From assembly GCA_900771955.1 (NCBI GenBank), contig CAAGPW010000011.1, forward strand, positions 1 through 40,689: a stretch of 40,689 bases of DNA, read 5' to 3'. Each line of letters begins with the position of its first letter. Position 1 is the first letter of the stretch. This document shows positions 16,853 through 25,540 of the stretch, in pieces. The notes below the pieces were generated by a model that saw only the letters and a list, made by a program, of their open reading frames with translations, was not told the DNA's origin and did no database searches. Origin of the DNA: Lachnospiraceae bacterium (lineage in GTDB: Bacteria > Bacillota > Clostridia > Lachnospirales > Lachnospiraceae). The translations under genes and the position numbers were made by a program.

Positions 16853-16870
16853 CAGTAAGGAGAGACAGAT

Positions 16871-18356
16871 ATGGAACAGAAAAAAAGGAACCCGATACAA
16901 AGGATCTGGGATCTGGCAAAAAAAGAGCATGGACTGCTGAAAAAATCAATCGCATTGTCTGTGATTGCTGTTATTGTGGGATTTTTGCCGTATTTGTGTG
17001 CGGCAAAAATCATCACGCTGCTTGTGGAAGGAAAGGCAGATGTCGGGCAGATTATACTATGTGTTTTGGCTGCGTTTGCTGCAAATGAAGCAAAAACGCT
17101 GTTTGCAGCATGGTCGACTTCCGTGTCACACAGAGCGACATTTGCGGTACTTGCGAGGATACGCCATAACGCGTTAAAGAAGCTTGCAAATCTTTCACTT
17201 GGAACATTGGAAGCGGAGTCTTCCGGTAAGTGGAAAACAATACTTGTGGATCGAATCGAATCCATGGAGAAAACAATGGCTCATGTTTTCCCGGAATTCA
17301 CAGGAAATATCTGCGGGGTAATTCTGCTGATCATTGCCATGATGTATGAGTTGTGCGCTTTGCATCAGTCCGGCAGTGCTTGTTACAGTGATACCGTTCG
17401 GACTGCTGTTTTATATGAATGGAAGTATTACGATAACAAAATTTCTTACGGTTTTGGTTTTGGCGATGAGTGTTGTGCCTCCGATCATTAAGACGATGCA
17501 GTATATAGATTCACTGGCGACAATGGAAACCATGCTGGAATCGGTGGAGGAGCTGTTTGAAATGCCGGAGCAGCATCATCCAGAGGAGAAAGTGGAACTT
17601 TACGATCGTACCATTGAATTGCAAAATGTGACATTTGCTTATGAAAAAGAAAAGGGAAATGTTTTGTCAGATGTAAATCTGAAGATCTATCCGGGAACAA
17701 AGACAGCACTGGTGGGACCGTCGGGCGGAGGAAAATCAACCATTGCAAAGCTGATTGCCTGCTTTTGGGATGTGGAAGAGGGAAGCATCTCTCTTGGCGG
17801 AAAAAATTTAAAGGAAATCCCGCTTTGGCAGATCGCGGAGCAGATTTCCTACGTGTCTCAGGATAATTTCCTTTTTGATGATACGGTAAGAAACAATATC
17901 CGTATCGGAAAGAAAGATGCGACGGATCAGGAGGTGGAAGAAATTGCCAAACTTGCGGGATGCGACAGCTTTATCCGAAAACTGGATCATGGATATGAGA
18001 CGAATGTCGGAAGCGGCGGAGCACATTTGTCTGGAGGGGAACGACAGAGGATTGCAATCGCGAGGGCTATGTTAAAGGATGCACCGATTGTTATTCTGGA
18101 TGAGGCAACTGCCTACATAGATCCGGAAAATGAGGCGGTGATCCAGGAAGCAATTGAAAAACTGGTGAAAGGAAAAACGCTGATCGTGATCGCGCATCGT
18201 CTGGTGACTGTAACCAATTCAGATCAGATCGTTCTGGTTGAAAACGGAGAGATTCGGGCGGTCGGAACACACGAAGAACTGTTAGGATCAAATGCACTGT
18301 ATCAGCATATGTGGAGTGTGGGCAGCTATGGAGAAAGAGAGGGAAAAACAGCATGA
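16871..18356 (+). pseudogene. ABC half-exporter, broken by internal deletion and frameshift
   Basis: The gene starts normally behind AAGGAGAG and reads the first three membrane segments (to ILLIIAMMY, residue 159). Around 17345-17375 the meaningful frame then changes to one that continues SPAVLVTVIPFGLLFYMNGS, the last pair of helices, followed by a complete ATPase domain with Walker A GPSGGGKST, signature LSGGERQR and Walker B VILDEATAYID. Compared with the intact sister gene downstream, about 90 residues around the fourth and fifth helices and the coupling loop are missing. The ATPase part could still be made from ATG 17346, but the transport path cannot. The end overlaps the next start by ATGA. 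A sequencing error alone would not explain the missing residues. Confidence 0.8.
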
Positions 18357-20098
18357 TAGAGACATTTAAGGAAATATGGAAATTCTCAGGAAAAGAACAG
18401 AAAAATGTCATAAAATCAGTGATCAATAATTTCCTGAATGCAGTGTTTTATATGTTACAGATTGGCTCTATTTTCTTTGCGATTGATGGAATGCTGAAGA
18501 AAAAGGCGGGAAAAGAGACGATTTTTCTGTGTTTTGGCATGATCGTCGCCGGAATTATCGGAAGAATCGTTACCAATACATTTTCCCAGCTTCAACAGAC
18601 ACATGTTGGATACTTTATGGCAGCAGACAAGAGAGTGGCAATCGGAGAAAAAATAAAAAAGATACCGATGGGATTTTTTGACCGGGACAGCCTTGGAAAT
18701 CTGATCGGAATCTGTACGACCATACTTGGGGATGTAGAAACAACAGCACCTATGGTACTGGTGAATACATTGAGCGGGTTTATCACGTCTTCGGTGTTTA
18801 TTATCTATATGCTGATCTTTGACTGGAGAATCGGACTGATCGCACTTGCCGGCATGCTTTCATTTTTGTATGTGGCATCACGCACCGATAAGAAGACGAA
18901 GGATATGGCACCGCTCCGCCAGAAGGCAAACACAGAACTGGTGGCAGATATGGTAGAGTATATCCAGGGGATGGCAGTTGTAAAATCATTTAATCTGTCA
19001 GGGATGGATCAAAAGAAAGCAGACATGGCGATCGAAAACAGCAGAAAGGGAAATCTGGCGATGGAATTGGTTCTCACTCCGTATACGATTTTACAGGAGA
19101 CGGTGCTCAAAATTTCCAGTGCCGGGATCATGGCAGCCGCGGCAATATTGTGTATAAGGGAGAGCATGGAGCCGGGTTTTGCCCTGATGTTTATTATTCT
19201 GTCCTTTTCGGTATTTGAGCAGCTTCAGGCGGCGGGCTCCGGAATATCCATTATGAGAGTTTGCTCAAACTCCATGATGGAAGCGTGTGAAGTGGATGCA
19301 GTCAAAGAGCTGGATGGAAATGGAAGGGATATTACGCCAAAGACACATGATATTGAATTTGAACATGTTGAGTTTGCGTATGACCAGCGAAAGATTCTTG
19401 ATGACGTGAGTGTGACAATGAAGGATAAGACAACTACCGCGATCGTAGGCCCAAGTGGCTCTGGTAAATCCACCATCTGCAGTCTGATCGCGAGATTCTG
19501 GGATGTGGACCGCGGGAAAATCTGCATTGGCGGATATGATATTAAAGATTACACACTGGAAGCATTGATGAGGCAGATTAGTATTGTGTTTCAGGATGTG
19601 TATCTCTTTCATGATACGATTGCCGGCAATATTGCTTTTGGAACGCCTGGGGCAACAAGAGAACAGATTATGGAAGCAGCAAAAAAGGCATGCTGCCATG
19701 AATTTATCATGGCACTTCCGGATGGCTATGATACGATGATCGGGGATGGTGACAGCAGGCTGTCCGGGGGAGAAAAACAGCGGCTTTCGATTGCGAGAGC
19801 TATTTTAAAAGACGCGCCGGTTATCATACTGGATGAAGCAACTGCCAATGTAGATCCGGAAAATGAACAACTGCTGATCCATGCAATCGGAGAACTGACT
19901 AAGAATAAAACGATCATTATGATCGCACACCGCTTGAAAACGGTCCGCGATGCAGATCAGATACTGGTTCTGAATGACGGAAAGATCGTTCAGCGCGGAA
20001 AGCATGAGGAACTGATGAAAGAGCCGGGCATTTATGCAGATTTTGTAAAGGGAAGAAAAAAGGCAGATAACTGGAAAATTTCAGAACAACAGCAGTAA
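18353..20098 (+). CDS. ABC half-exporter (permease fused to ATPase)
   Basis: The start is ATG 18353 in an ATGA overlap with the preceding gene; the frame is open further upstream without a better start. The 581-aa product has six membrane helices in about the first 290 residues, then an ATPase with Walker A GPSGSGKST, signature LSGGEKQR, Walker B VIILDEATANVD and the H-loop MIAHR. It is a type IV (exporter-fold) half-transporter that normally pairs with the product of the preceding gene. As that gene is broken, this protein must form homodimers, find another partner, or be on the way to loss. Exported substrate unknown; multidrug and peptide or siderophore types share this layout. It ends 2 nt from the convergent kinase gene. 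Confidence 0.9.
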   Translation: MIETFKEIWKFSGKEQKNVIKSVINNFLNAVFYMLQIGSIFFAIDGMLKKKAGKETIFLCFGMIVAGIIGRIVTNTFSQLQQTHVGYFMAADKRVAIGEKIKKIPMGFFDRDSLGNLIGICTTILGDVETTAPMVLVNTLSGFITSSVFIIYMLIFDWRIGLIALAGMLSFLYVASRTDKKTKDMAPLRQKANTELVADMVEYIQGMAVVKSFNLSGMDQKKADMAIENSRKGNLAMELVLTPYTILQETVLKISSAGIMAAAAILCIRESMEPGFALMFIILSFSVFEQLQAAGSGISIMRVCSNSMMEACEVDAVKELDGNGRDITPKTHDIEFEHVEFAYDQRKILDDVSVTMKDKTTTAIVGPSGSGKSTICSLIARFWDVDRGKICIGGYDIKDYTLEALMRQISIVFQDVYLFHDTIAGNIAFGTPGATREQIMEAAKKACCHEFIMALPDGYDTMIGDGDSRLSGGEKQRLSIARAILKDAPVIILDEATANVDPENEQLLIHAIGELTKNKTIIMIAHRLKTVRDADQILVLNDGKIVQRGKHEELMKEPGIYADFVKGRKKADNWKISEQQQ

Positions 20099-20100
20099 AA

Positions 20101-21378
20101 TCAAACCGTCAGTGAAAAACAAAGCCAGGTGTTTCCGGCATCGTTTTCGTTGTAGAGCAGGATCTCACCATGATAGTAATCGGTCATGCGCTTGAGCTGG
20201 TGCAGGCCGATTCCATGGCTTTTTTTTGACTCCTTTTTGGTCGTATATCCCTTTTGAAAAATTTTTGCCGAAAATTCCGGAGTAAGCTTCGGACCGATGT
20301 TTTTGATCTTAAAAGTAACCTTATTGTCTCTGGAGTCCAAAATGGCGTAAACAGTCTGACCTTTGCCGGAAGCCTCAAGAGCATTGTCAATAAGGACGCC
20401 GAACATCGTGATCAGATCATATTCGGGGGTGTCAGTTTTCAAAATATAATTTTTGATGTCAAGGTGCAGGGTCTTTTGATCTGTTTCGGCATGCAGGATC
20501 TTATGATACAAAAATCCGGCGATCATTTTTAAGTTTATTTTTAAGAGGGCGACCGGAGCATTCTGACGGATCAGATAATCGGTGTAATCAGTAAGCTCAC
20601 GGGAGAGGCTTTCGTAGTCGTGGCAGGTGGCAGGAAGCATGCGGATCGCCTGAATGCTGTTGTTATGGGCGTGCTGCGTTTCGCGTACCTGATCGATCAG
20701 TTGTTCTACGATCGGAAGGTATGCATGGTACATTTCAAGCTGCTGTTTTTGCCGGTAAATTTTTAAGGAGCCATAGATAATGGTTCCGTTGATGCATAAA
20801 ATGAGCAGAGATATCAGAAACATGAGCGGAAAATAGTGAAAAACGCCACGGTTGGACTGCTTGGTATAATTGACAATGCAAAAAATAACAATAAAGCTGT
20901 TGCCCAGAAAAATTTTTGCAAGATTATCGGCATGATTTACGAATTTACGTATGGTCTCAAGATGACCGAACTGATAATGCAGGATAGAGACAAACAGACA
21001 GAATATGTTTCCGAAAAGAGGCATCAGGAAAGATCCCTGCGAAATCCGAAGAAGATGTAAGAACGGTAACGAAACTAACTGGATGAAAACGATCATGATG
21101 TAAATGACCATGTAAATATACAGCTTGTCCATCAGGCAGTCCTGAAATACATAAAGAAAAGCAGCGAGGGAACAGGCACAGATGACAATAATATTAAGGA
21201 GTGAATGACAGGGGAGAAGGACAGAGGCGGTGGCAAGCAAAAGGAGAGGCGAGCAGATGAAAACGCGCCTTATATTTTTGCGGAAAGTAACGCCATAGAT
21301 GGCACAGCCATGCAGGTAAAGGCAGAAAAATTCAAGGATGAGACAGGTGAATTCTTCCAGTAAAAATTGAAAAATCAT
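20101..21378 (-). CDS. Sensor histidine kinase, AgrC-like GHKL family
   Basis: The 425-aa protein has about six hydrophobic helices in residues 1-205, then a coiled linker, a dimerisation segment and a GHKL ATPase. The probable phosphoacceptor is H236 in TQHAHNNSIQAI; aligned to the RHDYKN box of AgrC-type kinases the usual aspartate after the histidine is replaced by alanine. The ATP site shows the N-box LIDNALEAS and G-box KSHGIGLHQLK. Such kinases mostly sense peptides. No agrB or agrD gene is beside it. Its ATG overlaps the stop of the response regulator (4 nt), so both are translated together. The stop lies 2 nt from the convergent ABC gene with no terminator between. Confidence 0.88.
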   Translation of the reverse strand: MIFQFLLEEFTCLILEFFCLYLHGCAIYGVTFRKNIRRVFICSPLLLLATASVLLPCHSLLNIIVICACSLAAFLYVFQDCLMDKLYIYMVIYIMIVFIQLVSLPFLHLLRISQGSFLMPLFGNIFCLFVSILHYQFGHLETIRKFVNHADNLAKIFLGNSFIVIFCIVNYTKQSNRGVFHYFPLMFLISLLILCINGTIIYGSLKIYRQKQQLEMYHAYLPIVEQLIDQVRETQHAHNNSIQAIRMLPATCHDYESLSRELTDYTDYLIRQNAPVALLKINLKMIAGFLYHKILHAETDQKTLHLDIKNYILKTDTPEYDLITMFGVLIDNALEASGKGQTVYAILDSRDNKVTFKIKNIGPKLTPEFSAKIFQKGYTTKKESKKSHGIGLHQLKRMTDYYHGEILLYNENDAGNTWLCFSLTV

Positions 21379-22088
21379 TGTTTGATATACCTCTTTTCAA
21401 ATTCGCTTTTGTAAGAACGTCCGACCGGAATGGATTCGCCGCCGACAGAAACAAAGCGGTTGGTTTTGTCATAATGGCTGGCATATTCCAGATTGATGAT
21501 ATATTTCCGGTGGCAGCGGAAAAACGGTTCGCCCAGTTTTTCAGTAAAGGCATCCAGCGTGGTGGTGCATGTGGTAAAAATGCTGTCCTTGGTATGAATC
21601 TGAATCTGATGTCCGGAGGAAGACAGATAGAGAACTTCGGCTCCCTTCAGGCGGATATGGATACCCTGTATATCGGAAAAAGTCACATGCGGTTCCGGTA
21701 CGTTCCCTCCGAAATTAAGCTGATCCAGGCAGTGATAGAGCATTCCTCGGTCATATGGCTTTAAAAGATAGTCAAAGCAGTGCGTCTGGTTTAATGCTTC
21801 CAGGATACGTTCGGGAATGGAGGTGAGGAAAATGATCGGTGTGTGGCGATATTCTGGACGCAGACGGATCTGTCTTGCAAGTTCGATGCCATCTTCCGTG
21901 TCAGCGGGGTCGTATGGATTTAACTCAACATCCAGAAGAAAAAGAGAGATGTCATTTCGTGAGAGCTGATCGAGACCTTCGGTATATCCGGACGCGCACA
22001 GGATCTGATAAGCCGGATCATATTCTGTGAGCAGGATTTTTAAAGCATCTAATTGAGCCTGGTCATCTTCCACGATAAGAACGGTCAT
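21375..22088 (-). CDS. LytTR-family response regulator, AgrA-like
   Basis: The 237-aa protein has an N-terminal receiver domain with acidic pocket E7-D8-D9, phosphoacceptor D53 in LFLLDVEL and the conserved lysine in LLKPY. A LytTR DNA-binding domain follows from about residue 135 (GAEVLYLSSSGHQIQIHTKD, then FFRCHRKYIINLEYA and IPVGRSYK). LytTR proteins bind pairs of direct repeats two helical turns apart. Such repeats are found in its own upstream gap. It is the first gene of the two-component operon, and the kinase follows with a 4-nt overlap. The GAGGTGAC before the start is the ribosome site. Confidence 0.92.
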   Translation of the reverse strand: MTVLIVEDDQAQLDALKILLTEYDPAYQILCASGYTEGLDQLSRNDISLFLLDVELNPYDPADTEDGIELARQIRLRPEYRHTPIIFLTSIPERILEALNQTHCFDYLLKPYDRGMLYHCLDQLNFGGNVPEPHVTFSDIQGIHIRLKGAEVLYLSSSGHQIQIHTKDSIFTTCTTTLDAFTEKLGEPFFRCHRKYIINLEYASHYDKTNRFVSVGGESIPVGRSYKSEFEKRYIKQ

Positions 22089-22133
22089 AATGTCACCTCG
22101 TTACTGTATATAATATATTATTGTACAAAAAAG

Positions 22134-22193
22134 TTGCAGTTCCGTCAAATTTTGCAGAAAAAAATTGCTGTTGAGGTGCCGATTCGTGCAGTT
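22134..22193 (+). promoter_or_regulatory. Cluster of TTGCAG/TGCNGTT direct repeats, candidate LytTR sites
   Basis: Related units occur at 22134 (TTGCAGTT), 22152 (TTGCAG), 22166 (TGCTGTT) and 22187 (TGCAGTT). The last two are exactly 21 bp apart, two turns of DNA, as in AgrA-type LytTR sites, and they lie upstream of the promoter at 22216. This fits control of the rightward unit by the response regulator encoded leftward. No binding data exist, so it is inference. Confidence 0.45.
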
Positions 22194-22215
22194 CATAAAA
22201 AAGTATCTGAAACAC

Positions 22216-22244
22216 TTGCAGAAGAACCTCTGGAATGATATATT
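22216..22244 (+). promoter_or_regulatory. Promoter of a tiny transcription unit
   Basis: TTGCAG (22216-22221), a 17-nt spacer and TATATT (22239-22244) precede the 17-codon ORF. The -35 hexamer is itself another copy of the TTGCAG unit. Confidence 0.55.
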
Positions 22245-22260
22245 TTGCTAGGGGAGACGT

Positions 22261-22314
22261 ATGAGTAATAGAAAGACTATTGGTCTGAATATAAAATATG
22301 AGATGAAAAATTAA
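22261..22314 (+). CDS. Possible 17-aa peptide (MSNRKTIGLNIKYEMKN)
   Basis: An ATG sits 6 nt after GGGGAG, directly downstream of a good promoter, and the frame stops at TAA 22312-22314, 19 nt before a strong terminator. The peptide would be basic and has no signal sequence or cysteine. It is too short to classify. The whole unit (about 120 nt) could instead be a small RNA with an incidental ORF. Its position next to an AgrC/AgrA-like pair, behind LytTR-type repeats, is the reason to list it. An autoinducing peptide would normally need an AgrB-type processing enzyme, which is not here. Confidence 0.35.
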   Translation: MSNRKTIGLNIKYEMKN

Positions 22315-22333
22315 ATTAGCGTTTCGTGATATG

Positions 22334-22368
22334 AAAAAGTACCGTAGCGGGGGGCTGCGGTACTTTTT
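22334..22368 (+). terminator. Strong intrinsic terminator of the tiny unit
   Basis: AAAAAGTACCGTAGC pairs with GCTGCGGTACTTTTT around a G-rich loop and ends in a T-run. The remaining 22369-22476 up to the next gene is AT-rich and shows no clear signal. Confidence 0.85.
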
Positions 22369-22476
22369 GTAATGGAACGAAAATTTAAGAAATAATTCAT
22401 ATATTCTTCATGGGTGCTTCAGAAAATACACACAGGATTTTAATATATTTCAGCTAAAATAAAATCGGGTGATAAA

Positions 22477-23535
22477 ATGAAGACAATATTAAGATGGTTG
22501 ATCAGTCTTTTACGATATGTATATATTTTTATGCTGGCAGTCTGGTTTTTGGCAAAATTATATGTTTTGCGCCAGACAGTCTTTGACAAGGCACAGATAT
22601 GGAAAGTGATCCTGTGTCTTGTCGTGCCTTTTGTTTATGGGTTTACAGTCAGGGTACTCATAAAGGGCAAAAACATGCTTAAGCTAAGACCGGCAGGGGC
22701 GCAAAAAAAGCAGCTTTATACACTGGGGCTTGCAGCGTTTTCAGGCGCAGTGCTTTTTCTTGGAGGAATACTGATACACAGGCGTCCGGTTCTGTTTACG
22801 GGAAATCTTCAGGCAGTTCCGTCATGGCTTTTTAACCGCACGGTACAGATGGGAACGGTATCCGGTGGACTGGCGGTATTTGTGATCCCGTTTGCTGCAC
22901 TTGCCACACAGCGGAAGCTTCGCATGCAGACGGATCTGCGGGCGGCGATCTGGCTGTTTGCGGCAGACATCTTCTCGGTGAGCGCTTTGCTTTCGCAATA
23001 TGAGAAAGTCTGCTTTTATGGATTTCTTATTATGTCGTTTGCTTTTGCACTTCAGTATTTCAGACTGTATTATCGGGAACTTTATGGCGATGCGCTGATT
23101 CAGGTGCCGGAAATAAAAGGAAGATCCGGTCGCAGAAAAAAGAAAAAAAGCAAAAAATCGGATAAAAAGCACAAAAGAATAAAAAGAGGGAAGATCTTTT
23201 CGGGAAACGGCACAAAAAAGTCGGATACACCGAAAAAAAGTGACAGGCGCATGGATGCACCGCAGCCATCCAGAGAATTTGGAAACCGGAGAAAAACGGA
23301 AAAAAGACCGCAGCGTGTGTTGAACAGGGTAAATACCGGAAGTGATCAAAAAAAAGCGGCCATACAACAGAGAATACCGGATGATGTGTGCGATGGCGAA
23401 ACGGATCAAAATGTGCAGAATGCAGGTTATGTGGAGATTGCGGATATTGAAAAGATGCTGGAGCAGGAAGCGGAAAAAGCAAAGAGGGAGATCCTTTCCG
23501 GTGCGGATACCGATTTTTATGAAAAAAAGCAATGA
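22477..23535 (+). CDS. Membrane protein with long basic cytoplasmic tail, function unknown
   Basis: The 352-aa protein has about six hydrophobic segments within residues 1-200 (for example LRYVYIFMLAVWFLAKLYVL and GGLAVFVIPFAALAT). An extremely lysine/arginine-rich stretch follows (about 205-290, with runs such as RRKKKKSKKSDKKHKR), then an acidic tail ending VEIADIEKMLEQEAEKAKRE, which looks like a coiled helix. No domain is recognised. GGGTGATA before ATG is a weak ribosome site. It precedes a cell-wall amidase by 81 nt, with a separate promoter between, so a role at the cell envelope is possible but unproven. The basic tail could bind nucleic acid or anionic lipids. Confidence 0.6.
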   Translation: MKTILRWLISLLRYVYIFMLAVWFLAKLYVLRQTVFDKAQIWKVILCLVVPFVYGFTVRVLIKGKNMLKLRPAGAQKKQLYTLGLAAFSGAVLFLGGILIHRRPVLFTGNLQAVPSWLFNRTVQMGTVSGGLAVFVIPFAALATQRKLRMQTDLRAAIWLFAADIFSVSALLSQYEKVCFYGFLIMSFAFALQYFRLYYRELYGDALIQVPEIKGRSGRRKKKKSKKSDKKHKRIKRGKIFSGNGTKKSDTPKKSDRRMDAPQPSREFGNRRKTEKRPQRVLNRVNTGSDQKKAAIQQRIPDDVCDGETDQNVQNAGYVEIADIEKMLEQEAEKAKREILSGADTDFYEKKQ

Positions 23536-23541
23536 TTTCCT

Positions 23542-23571
23542 TTTACTATTGCAGGGGATTTGTATTATAAT
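23542..23571 (+). promoter_or_regulatory. Likely promoter of the amidase gene
   Basis: TTTACT (23542-23547), an 18-nt spacer and a perfect TATAAT (23566-23571) lie 45 nt before the amidase start. Confidence 0.5.
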
Positions 23572-23616
23572 AGTCAGGGGAAACTTAAGAATAAGCAGAC
23601 AGGTATGGACATATAA

Positions 23617-25362
23617 ATGAGTAACACAAATGGATATCAGAGTACAAAGCTAAATAAAAACAGGGAGGTACGGCATCAGACCCGTTTAAAGACAGATCTG
23701 ACGGATATGCAGCATTCGGGAGGTGCAGGTCAGCGAAAACGTCCGGAGCCGGAATCGCAGAGACAGCGGACGGGCAGCAACACACGTACCGGAAACAGGC
23801 AGCGGGAGATGGGGAAACAGAGTGGCTCGTCTGCCGGAAACAACGGGAACGGGGGGGGACGCCCCAAGCCAAAGCCGCAGTATGTTCCGAATGCCGCAGA
23901 CAGAAGACGGGCAAGAGAACGATACCGGAGAAGACGCAGAAAAGCGCTGATCATGCAGATCTCGTTTCTGCTTATTTCGGTTGCGATACTGACGGTGCTG
24001 GCACTTTTTATCAAGCGGGTGATCTCCAAAAAAGATGTGGTCGAATCAGATGCTGTGGCAGTTGAAGAGGAAATTAAAAATGTGCTGGCGGATGTGACGG
24101 ACGACGGGGTGAGCATCTCAAAGTATTATGTATATGGTACGCATCTGAATCTGGAGGGCACGCTTACCACAGACCGGGATATCCAGACGATGGAACTGCT
24201 TTTGATCGATGATGCCAAGGGCGTTTCGGATACACAGCCGGATACCGGAACGGTCGAAACAAGTGCGGCATCTGCAGCTGACGAGGCCGAGCATATCTAC
24301 GCATTGACAAAAACGATCGGGCAGGATGGAGGATATGCATTCAAAACGTCGGACAGTATCAATGATGGCATCAATCTTGAAAATATTTCGGATGGAAATT
24401 ACTGCATGCTGATGCGGGTTTCCTATACGGATGGTACGCATGCGTATCGTTCCCTTACGGATACATCAGGAGAACAGGCGATTACCTATTATACACTTAC
24501 CAAAAACGGCAGCAATCAAAAGATCCAGATTTCCTTTGCACAGGATGAAGGTGGGACAAACCTGAATTATCTGGAGGTTAATGTTGCAAAATCAGCGCTT
24601 CCGGATGATATCTATGATATTGTGATCGACGCGGGACATGGGGGAAAGGACACCGGAGCGAGTGGCAATGGCTATACCGAGTCGGAGCTGACGCTTCAGT
24701 ATGCCAAGGCTTTAAAGAGCGCATTGGAAGATAAAGGCTATAAGATCAAACTGACCAGAGACGGTTCGGAGCCGTCGGATGAGAACATGGCATATACCAT
24801 GTATGATGAAAATGGCAGAGTGAGTATCGCCTGCCGCTCAGGCGCAAAGTACTGTCTGTGTATTCATCTGAACAGTAACGCGGAGAAACTGACGAAAGGC
24901 GGCGTGCAGGTATACTGTTCCATCCGCGGCAACGGAGATTTTGCAAAGCTGGTGGCAGACGGTATCGTGAAAGAGGCGGGAACCGATTATTCCAATATGC
25001 AGACGGATCGCCTGACCGACGGCGTTTATGCAGCACCATACAGTGAAAAAGGAATCAGCAAGAATATAGCAACCGCTGAAAAATACGGTTATTCACCATA
25101 TGATTACAGTGGTGTCGATTCGCTTTTTATGATCCGGGAGGTCGGCGGAATTGCGACAGGTGCGTTTGTGGACGGACGGGATACCAGATACGGAAGCAAT
25201 GAGTACCGCAGTTCCAATACCGGTGTGGAGACACTTCTGATCGAGCTCGGTTATATCAGCATCGATGCCGATGTGAAAAATATCATTTCCAATCAGAAAG
25301 GGTATGTGAAAGGAATTGTAGATGCGGTGGATACACAGGTAAATAATATGAAGAGTTCCTGA
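23617..25362 (+). CDS. N-acetylmuramoyl-L-alanine amidase (Amidase_3), membrane-anchored
   Basis: The 581-aa enzyme would cleave the bond between muramic acid and the peptide stem of peptidoglycan outside the cell. Residues 1-108 are hydrophilic, basic and low in complexity (cytoplasmic). A single membrane helix spans about 110-132 (IMQISFLLISVAILTVLALF), and an extracellular region of about 200 residues follows. The catalytic domain begins near 333: zinc ligands H341 (DAGHGG), E355 (YTESEL) and H417 (IHLNSN), and catalytic E543 (LLIELGY). All key residues are present. The type II membrane topology with a long charged cytoplasmic tail is unusual for secreted amidases and may tether it to the cell-wall or division machinery. 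Ribosome site weak (AGACAGG). Confidence 0.9.
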   Translation: MSNTNGYQSTKLNKNREVRHQTRLKTDLTDMQHSGGAGQRKRPEPESQRQRTGSNTRTGNRQREMGKQSGSSAGNNGNGGGRPKPKPQYVPNAADRRRARERYRRRRRKALIMQISFLLISVAILTVLALFIKRVISKKDVVESDAVAVEEEIKNVLADVTDDGVSISKYYVYGTHLNLEGTLTTDRDIQTMELLLIDDAKGVSDTQPDTGTVETSAASAADEAEHIYALTKTIGQDGGYAFKTSDSINDGINLENISDGNYCMLMRVSYTDGTHAYRSLTDTSGEQAITYYTLTKNGSNQKIQISFAQDEGGTNLNYLEVNVAKSALPDDIYDIVIDAGHGGKDTGASGNGYTESELTLQYAKALKSALEDKGYKIKLTRDGSEPSDENMAYTMYDENGRVSIACRSGAKYCLCIHLNSNAEKLTKGGVQVYCSIRGNGDFAKLVADGIVKEAGTDYSNMQTDRLTDGVYAAPYSEKGISKNIATAEKYGYSPYDYSGVDSLFMIREVGGIATGAFVDGRDTRYGSNEYRSSNTGVETLLIELGYISIDADVKNIISNQKGYVKGIVDAVDTQVNNMKSS

Positions 25363-25405
25363 GGTGGCATTCGCATGATAAAGAAAACAGTGGTATAAAT
25401 TTTTT

Positions 25406-25436
25406 GTCCCATAGCCATAACTGAGCGTTATAGGAC
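25406..25436 (+). terminator. Possible weak terminator after the amidase gene
   Basis: GTCC...ATAAC pairs with GTTAT...GGAC around TGAGC, with a bulge on the left arm, followed by GAAAATTTTAT. The stem and tail are imperfect. Confidence 0.35.
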
Positions 25437-25469
25437 GAAAATTTTATATTACTTTAATGCATTTTTGTA

Positions 25470-25497
25470 TTGACAATTGAAAGAGATATGCTAGAAT
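25470..25497 (+). promoter_or_regulatory. Promoter of ilvN-ilvC
   Basis: A consensus TTGACA (25470-25475), a 16-nt spacer and TAGAAT (25492-25497) lie 43 nt before ilvN. No T-box or leader-peptide attenuator is seen in the short leader. Confidence 0.65.
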
Positions 25498-25540
25498 AAT
25501 TTTAACGTGAGCAAGCGTAAAAAGTAAAGGATGGTTTTCG

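Noticed and set aside
23138..23260. Lysine-rich stretch as a possible frameshift or low-complexity sequencing error
   Set aside because: The frame stays open through it and ends in an ordered, acidic helix, so the basic tail appears real.
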